IMG/VR virus record: IMGVR_UViG_3300048589_000254
Location: 1 to 23,026 of that record
Strand: one strand, 5' to 3'
Origin: a virus
Length of the DNA: 23,026 nucleotides
How positions within the stretch are numbered: the first letter of the stretch is position 1; every line of letters begins with the position of its first letter. Position numbers and translations under genes: made by a program. The notes beneath the pieces are model-generated. The model was not told the origin of the DNA, made no database searches, and saw only the letters and a program-made list of their open reading frames with translations. Below, one piece after another: positions 7,270 to 14,414 of this stretch.

Positions 7270-7500
7270 TCAGCGGTCCTCGGGCCAGCCAAGCGGATGC
7301 TTGATCGTCACCGCACCGCGGCGCTTGGCCGAAATATCGACGGTGCAAATCTCTTGGCCCTGCGCAGTCTCGACCTCCAGATAGCCGTTGCCGCAGTCGT
7401 CACGCGTCCCCCATACGTAGACCACTGCGTCAGGCGTCTGTTCGGCAATTCGCTGCAATGCTGAGATCAGCTCACCAATCGGAACCGGCTTCGCCTTCAT
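7270..7500 (-). CDS. Small hypothetical protein after terminase
   Basis: A 76-residue protein beginning MKAKPVPIGELISALQRIAEQTPDAVVYVWGT. It has a helix followed by alternating beta strands (DAVVYVWGTRDDCGNGYLEVE) and a basic C-terminal part. It lies 9 nt after the terminase large subunit stop, with a weak GGGGCG ribosome binding site. No family is recognised. Phages often carry small alpha-beta proteins of this kind next to packaging genes. The good spacing between flanking genes and coding-like composition support it as a real gene. Confidence 0.65.
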   Translation of the reverse strand: MKAKPVPIGELISALQRIAEQTPDAVVYVWGTRDDCGNGYLEVETAQGQEICTVDISAKRRGAVTIKHPLGWPEDR

Positions 7501-7509
7501 GATCCGCCC

Positions 7510-9078
7510 CTATGCCTTGTACCTGCTCCTCGGCCGCTCCACGGGCGCATCGAGCACCCGGGCCGGCACGACCCCGAGCGCGGGCGGTGCGGCCCGCTCC
7601 TTCGGCTGCACCGGCGCCAGCCCCCGCCCGAACTTCTGCATCCCGCGAGCCGCCAGCGAGAGCACGTCCACGCCATCGTCGAACGCGCCGGCCGGGAACG
7701 CAAGCAACTGGTCCATCAGCACCGGCACCCAAGGTTTGCCCTCGGGCACCGACAGCCAGCCCATTGCGATCAGCGCCTGCAAGCTGCGCGCGCGCGTCGG
7801 CTTGTCGTGGATCGACGCGAGCCACTCGAGCCAGCATGGCACGCCGCGCTGCTGCATGCGCTTGAGCAGGAACGGCTCCACGGCACGCCGGATCACGCCC
7901 GACTCGCCGAACCAGATCGCGGGCCGCCACTTGTCGATCAGGTCGATCTGACGCTCGATCCACACGTCGGATTGCGCCTGCTCGCGCCACCAGTCGAGCA
8001 AATACCAACGGGATTCGTGATCGACGCCAATCACCCCATGCTCGGTGTAGTCGCCGCCGTCCTCGGTCACGGCATAGTCCGACGCCCCGATCACGACCAT
8101 GCCGCGCGGCGCGATGCCATATCGGGCGATCTTCGTCGTCTCGAAGTAGCCACCGGAGTCGGGCGCAGGGCGCTGCTGGTAGAGGGACGACCAGGTGCGC
8201 GGGTTGGAGCGGAAGTTCTGCCAGTGCCGCTCGTCGAACCACTCCGGCCAGAGCATTTCGCCGGGCGCGCGCCCCAGCGGGTCGTCGGCACGTTCGGCCT
8301 GCGCCGGCAGGCACAGCACCTCCCACGTCTGTCCGTCGCGGCACTCGATCATGCCCGACCGGCCGTCGTACTTCTCGGGGAGGATGCCGCCGGCAAGGTC
8401 CGCCTCGTGCCAGCGGGTTTGCACCAGCACCACCCAGCCGCCGGGGATCAGGCGCGTCATCAGGTCGTCGTCGAACGCCTCGCGGGTTTTCTTGCGGATC
8501 ACCTCGGAGTCGGCGTCCTCGCGCCCCTTCACCGGGTCGTCGATCAGCAGCCCGTTGGCACGGTTGCCCGTGATGCCCGACAGGATGCCGCCCGCCAGAT
8601 ACTCTGAACCGTTCGTCAGCGCCCATTCGTCAGCCGCGGACGTGTCGGCAGCGATGCCCGCACCGAAGATTGCCGAGTACCCGGACTGACGGCAGATTTG
8701 CCGAGCTCGCCGGCCATGACGCCGCGCCAGGTCCGACCCGTAGGACGCCAGGATGATCCGGTAGCCCGGGTGCTTGCCCATGAGGTACGTGGGCGCGACG
8801 ACGCTCGTGTACGTCGATTTGGCGCTGCCCGGCGGCATGAACACCATCAGCCTGCCGTGCCTGCGCGCTGCGGTGCGCTCGATCGCCTCGAGCAGCAGCC
8901 GATGGTGCGCGGTGACGCTGGTCTCGATCGGCTGGAACAGCCATTCGTCGGGCTCGTCGCTGGCCGGCTTGCCCGGCACTTCGATCGCGTTGGCGTAGGC
9001 GACGAGGGATGCGCGGGCACGGCGGCGGCGCAGCAGTTCAGCCGCGGCCTGTGATGGCGATATGGGCGAGCTCGTCAT
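7510..9078 (-). CDS. terL: Terminase large subunit (DNA-packaging ATPase/nuclease)
   Basis: A 522-residue protein with both terminase domains. The N-terminal ATPase has Walker A MPPGSAKST at about residues 81-89 and Walker B-like GLLIDDPV at about 176-183. The motif ILASYGSDLARRHGRRARQI between them matches the family. The C-terminal RNase H-fold nuclease includes VIGASDYAVTEDGGDYTEHG and ends with DDGVDVLSLAARG, where acidic residues bind metal. It cuts concatemeric DNA and drives it through the portal. The start lies inside the last 40 nt of the small-subunit gene. This is the clearest late-gene assignment in the window. Overall it resembles the terminase 6-type family of podovirus-like prophages. 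Confidence 0.93.
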   Translation of the reverse strand: MTSSPISPSQAAAELLRRRRARASLVAYANAIEVPGKPASDEPDEWLFQPIETSVTAHHRLLLEAIERTAARRHGRLMVFMPPGSAKSTYTSVVAPTYLMGKHPGYRIILASYGSDLARRHGRRARQICRQSGYSAIFGAGIAADTSAADEWALTNGSEYLAGGILSGITGNRANGLLIDDPVKGREDADSEVIRKKTREAFDDDLMTRLIPGGWVVLVQTRWHEADLAGGILPEKYDGRSGMIECRDGQTWEVLCLPAQAERADDPLGRAPGEMLWPEWFDERHWQNFRSNPRTWSSLYQQRPAPDSGGYFETTKIARYGIAPRGMVVIGASDYAVTEDGGDYTEHGVIGVDHESRWYLLDWWREQAQSDVWIERQIDLIDKWRPAIWFGESGVIRRAVEPFLLKRMQQRGVPCWLEWLASIHDKPTRARSLQALIAMGWLSVPEGKPWVPVLMDQLLAFPAGAFDDGVDVLSLAARGMQKFGRGLAPVQPKERAAPPALGVVPARVLDAPVERPRSRYKA

Positions 9079-9466
9079 CGGTCACGTCATGCACGCGCCG
9101 GACGTCGATCGGCCCGTTCGGTCCCTTGTGGACGATCGTGGTCGCTGCCTCGAACCCGTGCATCTTGTTCAGTTCGGCCACCGCGCGCACGCGATCGGCG
9201 TCTTTCTCGGCCCGCACCGCAACCTCGGCAAGCACCTTGACCGACTGCTCACGCGTCCACAGTGCCTTTTCGGCGATCGCGGCCTTCAACGAGGCGATTC
9301 TTGCGGCGATCTTGGGATCGGCGACCATGCGGCTGGCCTGCGGGTGCAACGCGTCCGGCGACCACTTGAGGGACTTGGGATAGGCGTGTCGGTACGCGTC
9401 CGCCTGGCTCATCCCGTCGGCGATGGCTTGGGCAAACGCCTCTTGCTGTGCAGTCAGCGCCCTCAC
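9038..9466 (-). CDS. terS: Terminase small subunit
   Basis: A 142-residue protein starting at GTG (RALTAQQEAFAQAIADGMSQ). The GTG overlaps the previous stop as GTGA, and GAGGG lies 7 nt upstream. The N-terminal helix-turn-helix is SQADAYRHAYPKSLKWSPDALHPQASRMVADPKI, the typical DNA-binding part of phage small terminases. A helical oligomerisation region (REQSVKVLAEVAVRAEKDADRV) follows. It recognises the packaging site and hands DNA to the large subunit, whose gene starts inside its 3' end. A longer reading from 9787 was rejected because it would cover the 99-residue gene in another frame with an arginine-rich, non-protein-like sequence. Confidence 0.85.
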   Translation of the reverse strand: MRALTAQQEAFAQAIADGMSQADAYRHAYPKSLKWSPDALHPQASRMVADPKIAARIASLKAAIAEKALWTREQSVKVLAEVAVRAEKDADRVRAVAELNKMHGFEAATTIVHKGPNGPIDVRRVHDVTDDELAHIAITGRG

Positions 9467-9762
9467 AGCGTCACCCTCGCCCGGTAGCAGTTGACGACGT
9501 GGCGCTTGCGCCCGGAGCCGTCGATCGCGTACTCCACCGACTTGCGGTAGGCGACGATGATCTGGCGATCGCGGCGCATCTGCGTGAGCAGCACCCAGAC
9601 CAGCTCGATCGGAACTCCGGTGCGCTCGGCCAGCTCGCGGGCCGACAGGCTGCGTTTGGACAGCCACCAGAGCAGCAGTTCGCGGCGCGGTGCCGGGCGC
9701 ATCATCGGCCGCGGCGCGTCGGTGCGCTCGCGGTCGGCGAGGATGGCTGCGATCCCGTTCAT
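9463..9762 (-). CDS. Winged-helix-like small protein
   Basis: A 99-residue protein starting MNGIAAILADRERTDAPRPM. The segment LLWWLSKRSLSARELAERTGVPIELVWVLLTQMRRDRQIIVAYRK has the helix-turn-helix-strand pattern of a winged-helix DNA-binding domain. It ends VNCYRARVTL. Its ATG overlaps the upstream stop, and its own stop overlaps the GTG of the small terminase gene, so the three are co-translated. It may help regulate late genes or assist the terminase. The DNA-binding fold is inferred from the pattern and the exact role is unknown. Confidence 0.7.
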   Translation of the reverse strand: MNGIAAILADRERTDAPRPMMRPAPRRELLLWWLSKRSLSARELAERTGVPIELVWVLLTQMRRDRQIIVAYRKSVEYAIDGSGRKRHVVNCYRARVTL

Positions 9763-9965
9763 TGCAGGCTCGCGTACCAGCCGACAACAGCGTTCATGAG
9801 CGCATCCCCGGCGGCCTGTTCTGACTCGAACGGCCCGGCGGCGTGAACCGTGCCGTCAGCGCGCTCCCAGCCGTAGCACCAGCCGTCGTCGGAGAGCCGG
9901 ATGCAGCCCCGGCCGGCGGGGCGGCCTTCGAGCTCGAGGTCGAAGGGTTTGCGGGTCACATCCAT
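9759..9965 (-). CDS. Small hypothetical protein
   Basis: A 68-residue protein starting MDVTRKPFDLELEGRPAGRGCIRLSDDGWCYGWERADGT. Its predicted antiparallel beta strands and a C-terminal helix (SEQAAGDALMNAVVGWYASLQ) resemble small phage proteins of one mixed alpha-beta domain. GGAGG lies 4 nt before the ATG, and the stop overlaps the next start (ATGA). No function is assigned. Upstream coupling with a tiny 21-codon frame is possible (see that entry). Confidence 0.68.
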   Translation of the reverse strand: MDVTRKPFDLELEGRPAGRGCIRLSDDGWCYGWERADGTVHAAGPFESEQAAGDALMNAVVGWYASLQ

Positions 9966-10021
9966 GCCGCCTCCGCTTCACGTGGAACAAGCGCCAGCTC
10001 GTCCTGCTGCGGGTCGATCAC
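9956..10021 (-). CDS. Possible 21-residue micro-ORF between resolvase and next gene
   Basis: A GTG overlapping the resolvase stop (GTGA) has GGAGG about 5 nt upstream and opens a 21-codon frame, MIDPQQDELALVPREAEAAWM. The frame ends just inside the next gene. It fills the only gap in a run of overlapping genes and would restore unbroken translational coupling. It may encode a real acidic peptide or only serve ribosome transit. No homology can be judged at this length. Confidence 0.4.
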   Translation of the reverse strand: MIDPQQDELALVPREAEAAWM

Positions 10022-10503
10022 GCGCGCCTCCCCCATCCGTAGTGAGCGAGCATCACGGCCTCGGCGCGGTTGTGATCCTTGACCCGCGTCCACAGCCCGG
10101 CGTGACCGGGAAACACGAGGGACGCCTTGGCACGCGAGTCGGCCTTGTCGCGGCCGAGGCCGGCGGCGCGCTTCCAGACAGCCGGCGCGACGAACTCGAC
10201 CGGACAGCCCAGGGCAAGCAGGACGCCTTCGCAGGCACCGGCCGTGTGCCCCAGGCTGAACACGGACGCGACGCCTTGAGCCGGCATGGCGCCGACTCGC
10301 TCGAGCACGGCGAGTTCGCTGTCCGGACCGAGCTGGGCCCGCCACTCGCGGACGATCGCCGCCAGCCCGGCGGAGTCGATCCGGCGCTTCACGGTCCCGC
10401 CGCCTTCCTGGCGCACTGGCAGGTCGCGGACGTCGTGCAGCCGGCCGTTGACGATCGCGGCGATCGCGCCGGTGACGCCGGGGTCGAGACCGTAGATCAG
10501 CAT
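10018..10503 (-). CDS. RuvC-like Holliday junction resolvase
   Basis: A 161-residue protein with the RuvC fold. It starts MLIYGLDPGVTGAIAAI, placing the first catalytic Asp at residue 7. The second acidic residue is Glu 68 in AVLERVGAMP. The C-terminal motif DHNRAEAVMLAHYG (143-156) supplies Asp 143 and Glu 148. These are the usual metal-binding positions of RuvC/crossover-junction endodeoxyribonucleases, which cut four-way junctions. In phages such enzymes trim branched replication intermediates before packaging, in keeping with a place between primase and terminase. The start overlaps the upstream gene by 7 nt. Length is typical of the family. The host gene name is not used because the phage form may differ in substrate. 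Confidence 0.85.
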   Translation of the reverse strand: MLIYGLDPGVTGAIAAIVNGRLHDVRDLPVRQEGGGTVKRRIDSAGLAAIVREWRAQLGPDSELAVLERVGAMPAQGVASVFSLGHTAGACEGVLLALGCPVEFVAPAVWKRAAGLGRDKADSRAKASLVFPGHAGLWTRVKDHNRAEAVMLAHYGWGRRA

Positions 10504-10727
10504 GAAAGCGCTCCGACGTGGGAACGAAGTCGGTTGACGTGGAACCATGCGTCGTGGATGCGAGCACCGGTCGACGCATCGACCGTTGCGATGATCCACT
10601 CGCCCCACGGGTACTCTGCTCGCAGGTACTCGCAAACACCCTCAGCATCTTCGCGGCGCAAATAGAACCCATCCATCGCTGCCGACTTCATTTCCAGAAT
10701 CAGGAACCTGGTGTCGCTGTTGTTCAT
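10497..10727 (-). CDS. Small hypothetical protein
   Basis: A 76-residue protein starting MNNSDTRFLILEMKSAAMDGFYLRREDAE, with alternating helices and strands and a final VNRLRSHVGALSC. The ribosome binding site is weak. The frame stays open further upstream through the G-rich stretch, but those residues (WGWWGGGGGDGR) are low-complexity and unlikely to be translated. The stop overlaps the resolvase start. I recognise no family. As the first gene after the G/C-skewed stretch it might be controlled by a structured leader. Confidence 0.6.
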   Translation of the reverse strand: MNNSDTRFLILEMKSAAMDGFYLRREDAEGVCEYLRAEYPWGEWIIATVDASTGARIHDAWFHVNRLRSHVGALSC

Positions 10728-10738
10728 CGTTTCGCCGT

Positions 10739-10925
10739 CCGCGTCGAGGTGGGGGCGCAGTGGTGGGGTGGGGATCTGGAATCCCCCGTTTCGGCCGTCC
10801 CCGCCGCCACCCCCCCACCACCCCCACACCCCCCTGAAGTGGTGGGGTGGGGGTAGTTGGGTGGAAAAGCGGCCTGGTGGGAGGTGGGGGCCAAAGTGGT
10901 GGAAAGGTGGGGCATGGGTGGGGGT
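10739..10925. repeat. G/C-skewed low-complexity stretch
   Basis: About 190 nt between the primase stop and the next gene consist mainly of GGTGGGG/CCCCACC-type units. The plus strand is G-rich at 10740-10775 and 10839-10924, and C-rich at 10780-10835. The C-rich block and the following G-rich block (10808-10854) form a long imperfect inverted repeat. An extra hairpin, GGGGAT...ATCCCC, lies near 10771-10787. No gene is visible. It could stop or slow transcription after the primase, or serve as a recombination or replication element. Confidence 0.7.
10799..10834 (-). other. Predicted G-quadruplex on the coding strand
   Basis: Read on the minus strand, four G-tracts (6, 5, 7 and 4 G) are separated by loops TGT, TGGT and TGGCGGC. 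This fits the classic G3+N1-7 pattern. It would form in the mRNA about 75-110 nt upstream of the 76-residue gene, or in the displaced DNA strand. It is a prediction from sequence only. Confidence 0.6.
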
Positions 10926-10926
10926 C

Positions 10927-13077
10927 TCAGTCCAGTTTCGCGGCCGGCCCGAGTCGATAGCAGGGCACGTCGCGGCCCTTTTTTACGTCGCGGACCTTGA
11001 CGAGCTCGAGTACCTGGCACGACGCCCACTCAGTCACGATGCGCCTGGCTTGCGCTCGTGAGGACTCGTCGGAGCGATCCCAGCCGAGCCGATCGCAGAT
11101 CAGGGCGCCGATCCATGCGACGGACTGGGAGCTGTCGCGCAGGCAGGCGAGCGGGTCGGAAACGGCGCCGATTGCGGCCCAGATTCGCCGGCAGTCGTCG
11201 AGCGAGACGCCATCGAACGGCGACGGCGTGTCCCACGGCGTCGGCACTCCGATGCGGTCCTCGTCGCGGTCTGGGCGGGCGTTGCCGAGCCCGACGTCCC
11301 TGAGGAAGTACCAGTCGCGCGTAGCCATAGGTGGCGCGAGGTTCGGCTTTCCGCTGTGATTCGCCCAGACGTAGAAGCGGCGCTTTTCGATCGGCACGCC
11401 GAAGTCGGCGGCCTCCTTCTCCGACATGGGCGTGAGCGTGCGCACGGCCCGGCAGGCGTCCTTGATGGCCGAGGCCCCGCGGCCGTCCTCGACGCTCACC
11501 TCGTCGCCGTCTGAGCCCTTCCTGACGTGGTGGATGACATGGACGCCGCAGTCGCCCTCCTCTGCGACGCGGCGCAGTTGGGCGATGACCCGGTTCATCT
11601 CCGGGTTGCTGTTCTCGCTGACCGCGTGCAGCCCGACCAGCGGGTCGACAAGCAGCAGGTCGATTCCGCGTTCGGAGATCTGCGCCAGGATGGCGTCAAC
11701 GACGGCTCGGCGCACGATGACGCCCTCGCGCGAGGTCTCGGCGACCAGGTAGCGTCCTTCGCGGTCGGTGTCGACGAACAAGCGCCCGCCGAGTTCGTCG
11801 TCGGTGATGCCGTAGTGGAGGCAGATGGCGGCGAGTCGGCGCTCGATCTCCTCCATGTCGTCCTCGACGTTGATGTACCAGACGCGCAAAGGGCCGCGTT
11901 TCAGTGGCTTGCGGGTGTCGAGGTTGAACCCGCACGCCATCGTCACGAGGTCGTACAGGTTGATCTGGGTCTTGGCCGCGGCGCCAGGGGCAAAGGTTCC
12001 GGTGACGTAGCGCCGGATGAAGATACGCTTGTACAGCCAGTCGCGCGGCTCGATCGTGGCGGGGTCGCGCAGCTTGAACGGGCGGGCGTCGATCGGCCTG
12101 GATGGCTCCGGAGCTGGTTGCGCCGCTTTGGCCGCTGGCGCTGCGCCGCGGGCCCGCGGGTTCTGCCATCCGCGGGCAGCTGCGCGAGCGAAGATCGACT
12201 CGTAGTTGATGCTGGTCGGCTTGAAGCTGTGCCACTTCTGCCTGATCTGCTGGAAGTTGTACCCCGGATACGGCCGGCTCCATTCGTCCCAGAGCCAGAA
12301 GCCGTTGTCGCCCAGCGGCTTGAGCGCGTGGCCGATGTCGATCCAGCTCTGGTAGTTCGAGCAGTCGAGCCAGGCGAGCGCAGCGCGCAGGTCGTCCAGT
12401 GTCTCGGGGGGCGCGAAGCGTTCGCCGATCGGCGCGCTGGCCGCGGCGCGCGGCGATCCGGTGACGATCTCGAGCAGCCAGTTCGGGGCGGGCGCCAGGC
12501 TGGGTGCTTCGCCGGCCAGGACGTCCCAGTCGTCGAATGCGTAGGTGCCGTCGATCCGAGATGGCTCGACGATGATGTAGCCGCCGGAGCCGCGCACGTC
12601 CACGCCGGGGCCGACCTTCTCCTTCGAGCACTGCACCGACGCATCGCCGGCAAAGAAGTAGTGCCGTCCGCCGGACTGGCTGCGCGCCGTCTGCGTGTCG
12701 GGCAGCAGGCCGTGCTCGCGCTCGAGTGCCTCGACGGTGAGGTGGCCGTTCTTGTCGCTCCTGAAGTCGATGTCGAGCACCCAGCACTGCGCGCCGGTGG
12801 CCACGCCGATGTTGGCCATCGGCCACTTGCCCCACCAGGCGCGGATCGACTCGGGGTCGGTTGCGGCGTCCTGAAAGCCACGAGCCGTCAGCGGGTGCTT
12901 CCCGACGCGCTCGCAAGCGCCAGAGTGGCACGAGCAGCGGTTCGTGATCTCGCCGGTTTCCTTGTCGACGGACTGGTCGACCCAGTGAACCGGGAACACG
13001 GGCCAGCCGAGTGCGGCGTAGGCCAGCGCGTATTCGAGCATCGGACGCGACTGGCCGATCGGGACGACGGCGGCCAT
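10927..13077 (-). CDS. Prim-Pol / RepA-type bifunctional primase-helicase
   Basis: A 716-residue multidomain replication protein. Residues about 12-200 form a bifunctional primase-polymerase domain (PF09250 type), with catalytic VLDIDF (Asp 102, Asp 104), SGGRHYFF (His 139) and a CSCHSGAC cluster near 48-55. A PriCT-like linker follows at about 228-305 (LRAALAWLDCSNYQSWIDIGHAL). The C-terminal part is a RepA-like hexameric helicase, with Walker A variant APGAAAKTQ at about 363-371, Walker B DLLLVDPLVGL, and HVIHHVRKGSDGDE. It would prime and unwind DNA at the phage origin. The ATG at 13077 overlaps the upstream TAA (TAATG); an ATG at 13089 would add 4 residues. The Walker A has Ala in place of the Gly before Lys. 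Confidence 0.88.
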   Translation of the reverse strand: MAAVVPIGQSRPMLEYALAYAALGWPVFPVHWVDQSVDKETGEITNRCSCHSGACERVGKHPLTARGFQDAATDPESIRAWWGKWPMANIGVATGAQCWVLDIDFRSDKNGHLTVEALEREHGLLPDTQTARSQSGGRHYFFAGDASVQCSKEKVGPGVDVRGSGGYIIVEPSRIDGTYAFDDWDVLAGEAPSLAPAPNWLLEIVTGSPRAAASAPIGERFAPPETLDDLRAALAWLDCSNYQSWIDIGHALKPLGDNGFWLWDEWSRPYPGYNFQQIRQKWHSFKPTSINYESIFARAAARGWQNPRARGAAPAAKAAQPAPEPSRPIDARPFKLRDPATIEPRDWLYKRIFIRRYVTGTFAPGAAAKTQINLYDLVTMACGFNLDTRKPLKRGPLRVWYINVEDDMEEIERRLAAICLHYGITDDELGGRLFVDTDREGRYLVAETSREGVIVRRAVVDAILAQISERGIDLLLVDPLVGLHAVSENSNPEMNRVIAQLRRVAEEGDCGVHVIHHVRKGSDGDEVSVEDGRGASAIKDACRAVRTLTPMSEKEAADFGVPIEKRRFYVWANHSGKPNLAPPMATRDWYFLRDVGLGNARPDRDEDRIGVPTPWDTPSPFDGVSLDDCRRIWAAIGAVSDPLACLRDSSQSVAWIGALICDRLGWDRSDESSRAQARRIVTEWASCQVLELVKVRDVKKGRDVPCYRLGPAAKLD

Positions 13078-13262
13078 TACCGCTGCCATTCCACCCGGTC
13101 CTGCGCGTACCGCGACTGCCGATCGTCCAGTTCCCGCAAGTGCCTAGCCTGCACCCATCTTTCGCGGTGATCGCTGAACCGCACGCGCACGGCGGTTCCG
13201 TTCCTCTTGACGATCTCGACCTGCTGGCCGGCTCGGCGGCCGCCTGTGAGTTCGTGGGTCAT
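13077..13262 (-). CDS. Small basic hypothetical protein
   Basis: A 61-residue protein, MTHELTGGRRAGQQVEIVKRNG, followed by RVRFSDHRERWVQARHLREL. The beta-rich first half resembles a small SH3/KOW-like barrel and the second half is a basic helix. It overlaps its neighbours on both sides, ATGA at its start and TAATG at its end, so it is co-translated with the primase. It may bind nucleic acid and assist replication, but this is inference from charge and context. A longer frame exists upstream in an arginine-rich reading that overlaps the preceding gene and was not used. Confidence 0.65.
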   Translation of the reverse strand: MTHELTGGRRAGQQVEIVKRNGTAVRVRFSDHRERWVQARHLRELDDRQSRYAQDRVEWQR

Positions 13263-13627
13263 GCGGCACCCCCTGCGAGCAGCCTGCGCACCATCTCGAC
13301 CTGCGCTGACGAGAGTTCGACCGCGGCGCGATCGCCGGCCGTTGTGCGCACGTTCATCATCGCCATCGTGCCGTCGGACCAGAGCGCCGCGGCAAATCGG
13401 TTGGCGCGATCGACAGGCGCCCATCCGTCGCCAAGCTGAAAGCCGGCGCGGCCGTCCACCGTGGTCTTGACAATCGCGCCGTGGCGCATGGGAATGCGCA
13501 GATCGGCGTGGATGCCGGCGTAGTCACGGCCGATGGCGTTGCAGAGGTCAGCGACCGTCAGCGGCCCGCCCGCGAGCGCCTGCATGCATCGGTCAGCGAT
13601 GGTGCCGGGGCGGGGGGTGTAGGTCAT
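13259..13627 (-). CDS. Winged-helix replication-module protein
   Basis: A 122-residue protein starting MTYTPRPGTIADRCMQALAGG. PLTVADLCNAIGRDYAGIHADLRIPMRHGAIVKTTVDGRAGFQLG has the helix-helix-helix-wing order of a winged-helix DNA-binding domain. After residue 75 a less ordered part ends VEMVRRLLAGGAA. It starts at an ATG overlapping the CII-like gene stop (ATGA) and ends overlapping the next gene. Located directly before the primase in the first transcript from the Cro promoter, it could be an origin-binding or loader-type protein, as lambda O is in the same place. That is an analogy of position, not of sequence. Confidence 0.7.
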   Translation of the reverse strand: MTYTPRPGTIADRCMQALAGGPLTVADLCNAIGRDYAGIHADLRIPMRHGAIVKTTVDGRAGFQLGDGWAPVDRANRFAAALWSDGTMAMMNVRTTAGDRAAVELSSAQVEMVRRLLAGGAA

Positions 13628-14016
13628 GCAGCGCTCCTGAGCAGCCCGGCGCGCTCCATGCGCTTGGCGAGCGCCTCGAATCCGCGCTGCGCGTTGATGA
13701 ACTCGCGTTGAAGTTTCGCCCGTTCGTCTTCTGGCTCGACCGGCTGCGGGTCGGTGTAGCCTGTCTCCCGAGCGAGGAACAACATCAGCGAGTGGCAGCC
13801 GGCTTCCCGGCCACGCTTGGCGATGTACAGCAGGTCGAGCAGGTCGAACTTTTCCCGGCGCTCCGGATTGAGGCAGGCGTCGAAACGGTTGTGCGCCTCC
13901 CTGACCGGCAGGGACGGCCACATGGCGACGGCGAAGGCTTTGCGGCCACCGCATGCCCGCGCCACCTCTGCGATAGCTTCCTCGATTGACTCCACGAACA
14001 GGCTCGGCGTGTCCAT
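13624..14016 (-). CDS. CII-like phage regulator (Phage_CP76-type)
   Basis: A 130-residue protein starting MDTPSLFVESIEEAIAEVARACGG. The segment RFDACLNPERREKFDLLDLLYIAKRGREAGCHSLM, followed by LARETGYTDPQPVEPEDERA, resembles the phage regulatory CII (CP76) family, which activates the lysogenic pathway. It is the second gene after the Cro-like gene, the same position as lambda cII. The ATG has no strong Shine-Dalgarno. An operator-like half site lies about 14 nt upstream. Family naming rests on remembered pattern and context, so it is moderate. Confidence 0.6.
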   Translation of the reverse strand: MDTPSLFVESIEEAIAEVARACGGRKAFAVAMWPSLPVREAHNRFDACLNPERREKFDLLDLLYIAKRGREAGCHSLMLFLARETGYTDPQPVEPEDERAKLQREFINAQRGFEALAKRMERAGLLRSAA

Positions 14017-14029
14017 AGGCGTCCGGAAG

Positions 14030-14043
14030 TTAGGTGCGCGTAG
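14030..14043. promoter_or_regulatory. Degenerate operator-like site upstream of CII-like gene
   Basis: TTAGGTGCGCGTAG keeps the left half TTAGG of the 14-bp operator consensus, while the right half matches only in part (CGTAG instead of CCTAA). It lies just upstream of the CII-like gene. It could be a weak binding site or chance. Confidence 0.3.
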
Positions 14044-14087
14044 GGACTGCTGGCGCGTGGAAGATGGCGGCCATGGGAATCACGGGA

Positions 14088-14357
14088 TCAGGCGGCCGCT
14101 TTCGCGGGCTCGGTGGCAGGCACGGCCGGCGCACCGTCGGCGCCGATCAGCTCGGGCCAGATGCGATGCCAGTCGTCGGGGCGCAAGTCCCATCGCGGGA
14201 TGCCGGCCTTCCCTTCGATCTCGGCCCCCAGCTGAATCAGTCGATCCGATGGGATGCCCTTGCTGCGCCACTCGTGGACGCTGGGCGGCTTGATGCCGAG
14301 CAGCCGTGCGACCGTAGTCGTGCCACCCAGCTTGTCGATCAATTCTGCGTGGTTCAT
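14088..14357 (-). CDS. Cro-like repressor (YdaS/Cro-type helix-turn-helix)
   Basis: An 89-residue protein starting MNHAELIDKLGGTTTVARLLGIKPPSVHEW. The helix-turn-helix is at about residues 13-31, followed by RSKGIPSDRLIQLGAEIEGK and the typical Cro/YdaS ending RWDLRPDDWHRIWPELI. The C-terminal tail is alanine-rich. It is the first gene of the minus-strand transcript, opposite the repressor, in the lambda cro position. The predicted -10 (TACCAT, 14364-14369) ends 6 nt before the ATG, so transcription would begin at or beside the start codon and the mRNA would be leaderless. An upstream in-frame ATG at 14387 lies inside the promoter and was rejected. The recognition helix closely matches that of the repressor. 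Confidence 0.82.
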   Translation of the reverse strand: MNHAELIDKLGGTTTVARLLGIKPPSVHEWRSKGIPSDRLIQLGAEIEGKAGIPRWDLRPDDWHRIWPELIGADGAPAVPATEPAKAAA

Positions 14358-14363
14358 GACGAC

Positions 14364-14392
14364 ATGGTAGGTGTGCCTAATCTTCATGTCAA
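14364..14392 (-). promoter_or_regulatory. Promoter of the minus-strand operon (PR-like)
   Basis: On the minus strand a consensus -35 TTGACA (14387-14392), a 17-nt spacer and -10 TACCAT (14364-14369) lie just before the Cro-like gene. Operator A covers the spacer and overlaps the -10, and operator B overlaps the -35. Repressor binding would block this promoter. Confidence 0.75.
14367..14380. promoter_or_regulatory. Operator A
   Basis: GTAGGTGTGCCTAA matches the 14-bp consensus TTAGGNNNNCCTAA at all but the first base. It overlaps the spacer and -10 of the Cro-gene promoter, like a lambda OR site. Its centre is 23 bp from operator B. Confidence 0.75.
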
Positions 14393-14403
14393 GGACTGCC
14401 TAA
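14390..14403. promoter_or_regulatory. Operator B
   Basis: CAAGGACTGCCTAA keeps AGG-N4-CCTAA of the consensus. It overlaps three bases of the -35 of the Cro-gene promoter and lies between operators A and C, with centre spacings of 23 and 25 bp. Confidence 0.65.
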
Positions 14404-14414
14404 TGCGAGTGCGA

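Noticed and set aside
7230-7292. TTG extension of the gene before the portal
   Set aside because: The added residues cover a hairpin and the 17-bp repeat and look non-coding.
9467-9787. Longer small terminase starting at 9787
   Set aside because: The extra residues cover a better gene in another frame and look like an out-of-frame reading. The GTG at 9466 has coupling and a ribosome site.
11527-13170. 547-codon plus-strand open frame opposite the primase
   Set aside because: The minus-strand primase has catalytic motifs in order; the opposite frame has none.
14358-14387. Ten-residue upstream extension of the Cro-like gene (start at 14387)
   Set aside because: It lies between the -35 and -10 of the promoter that makes the mRNA, so it cannot be translated from that transcript.
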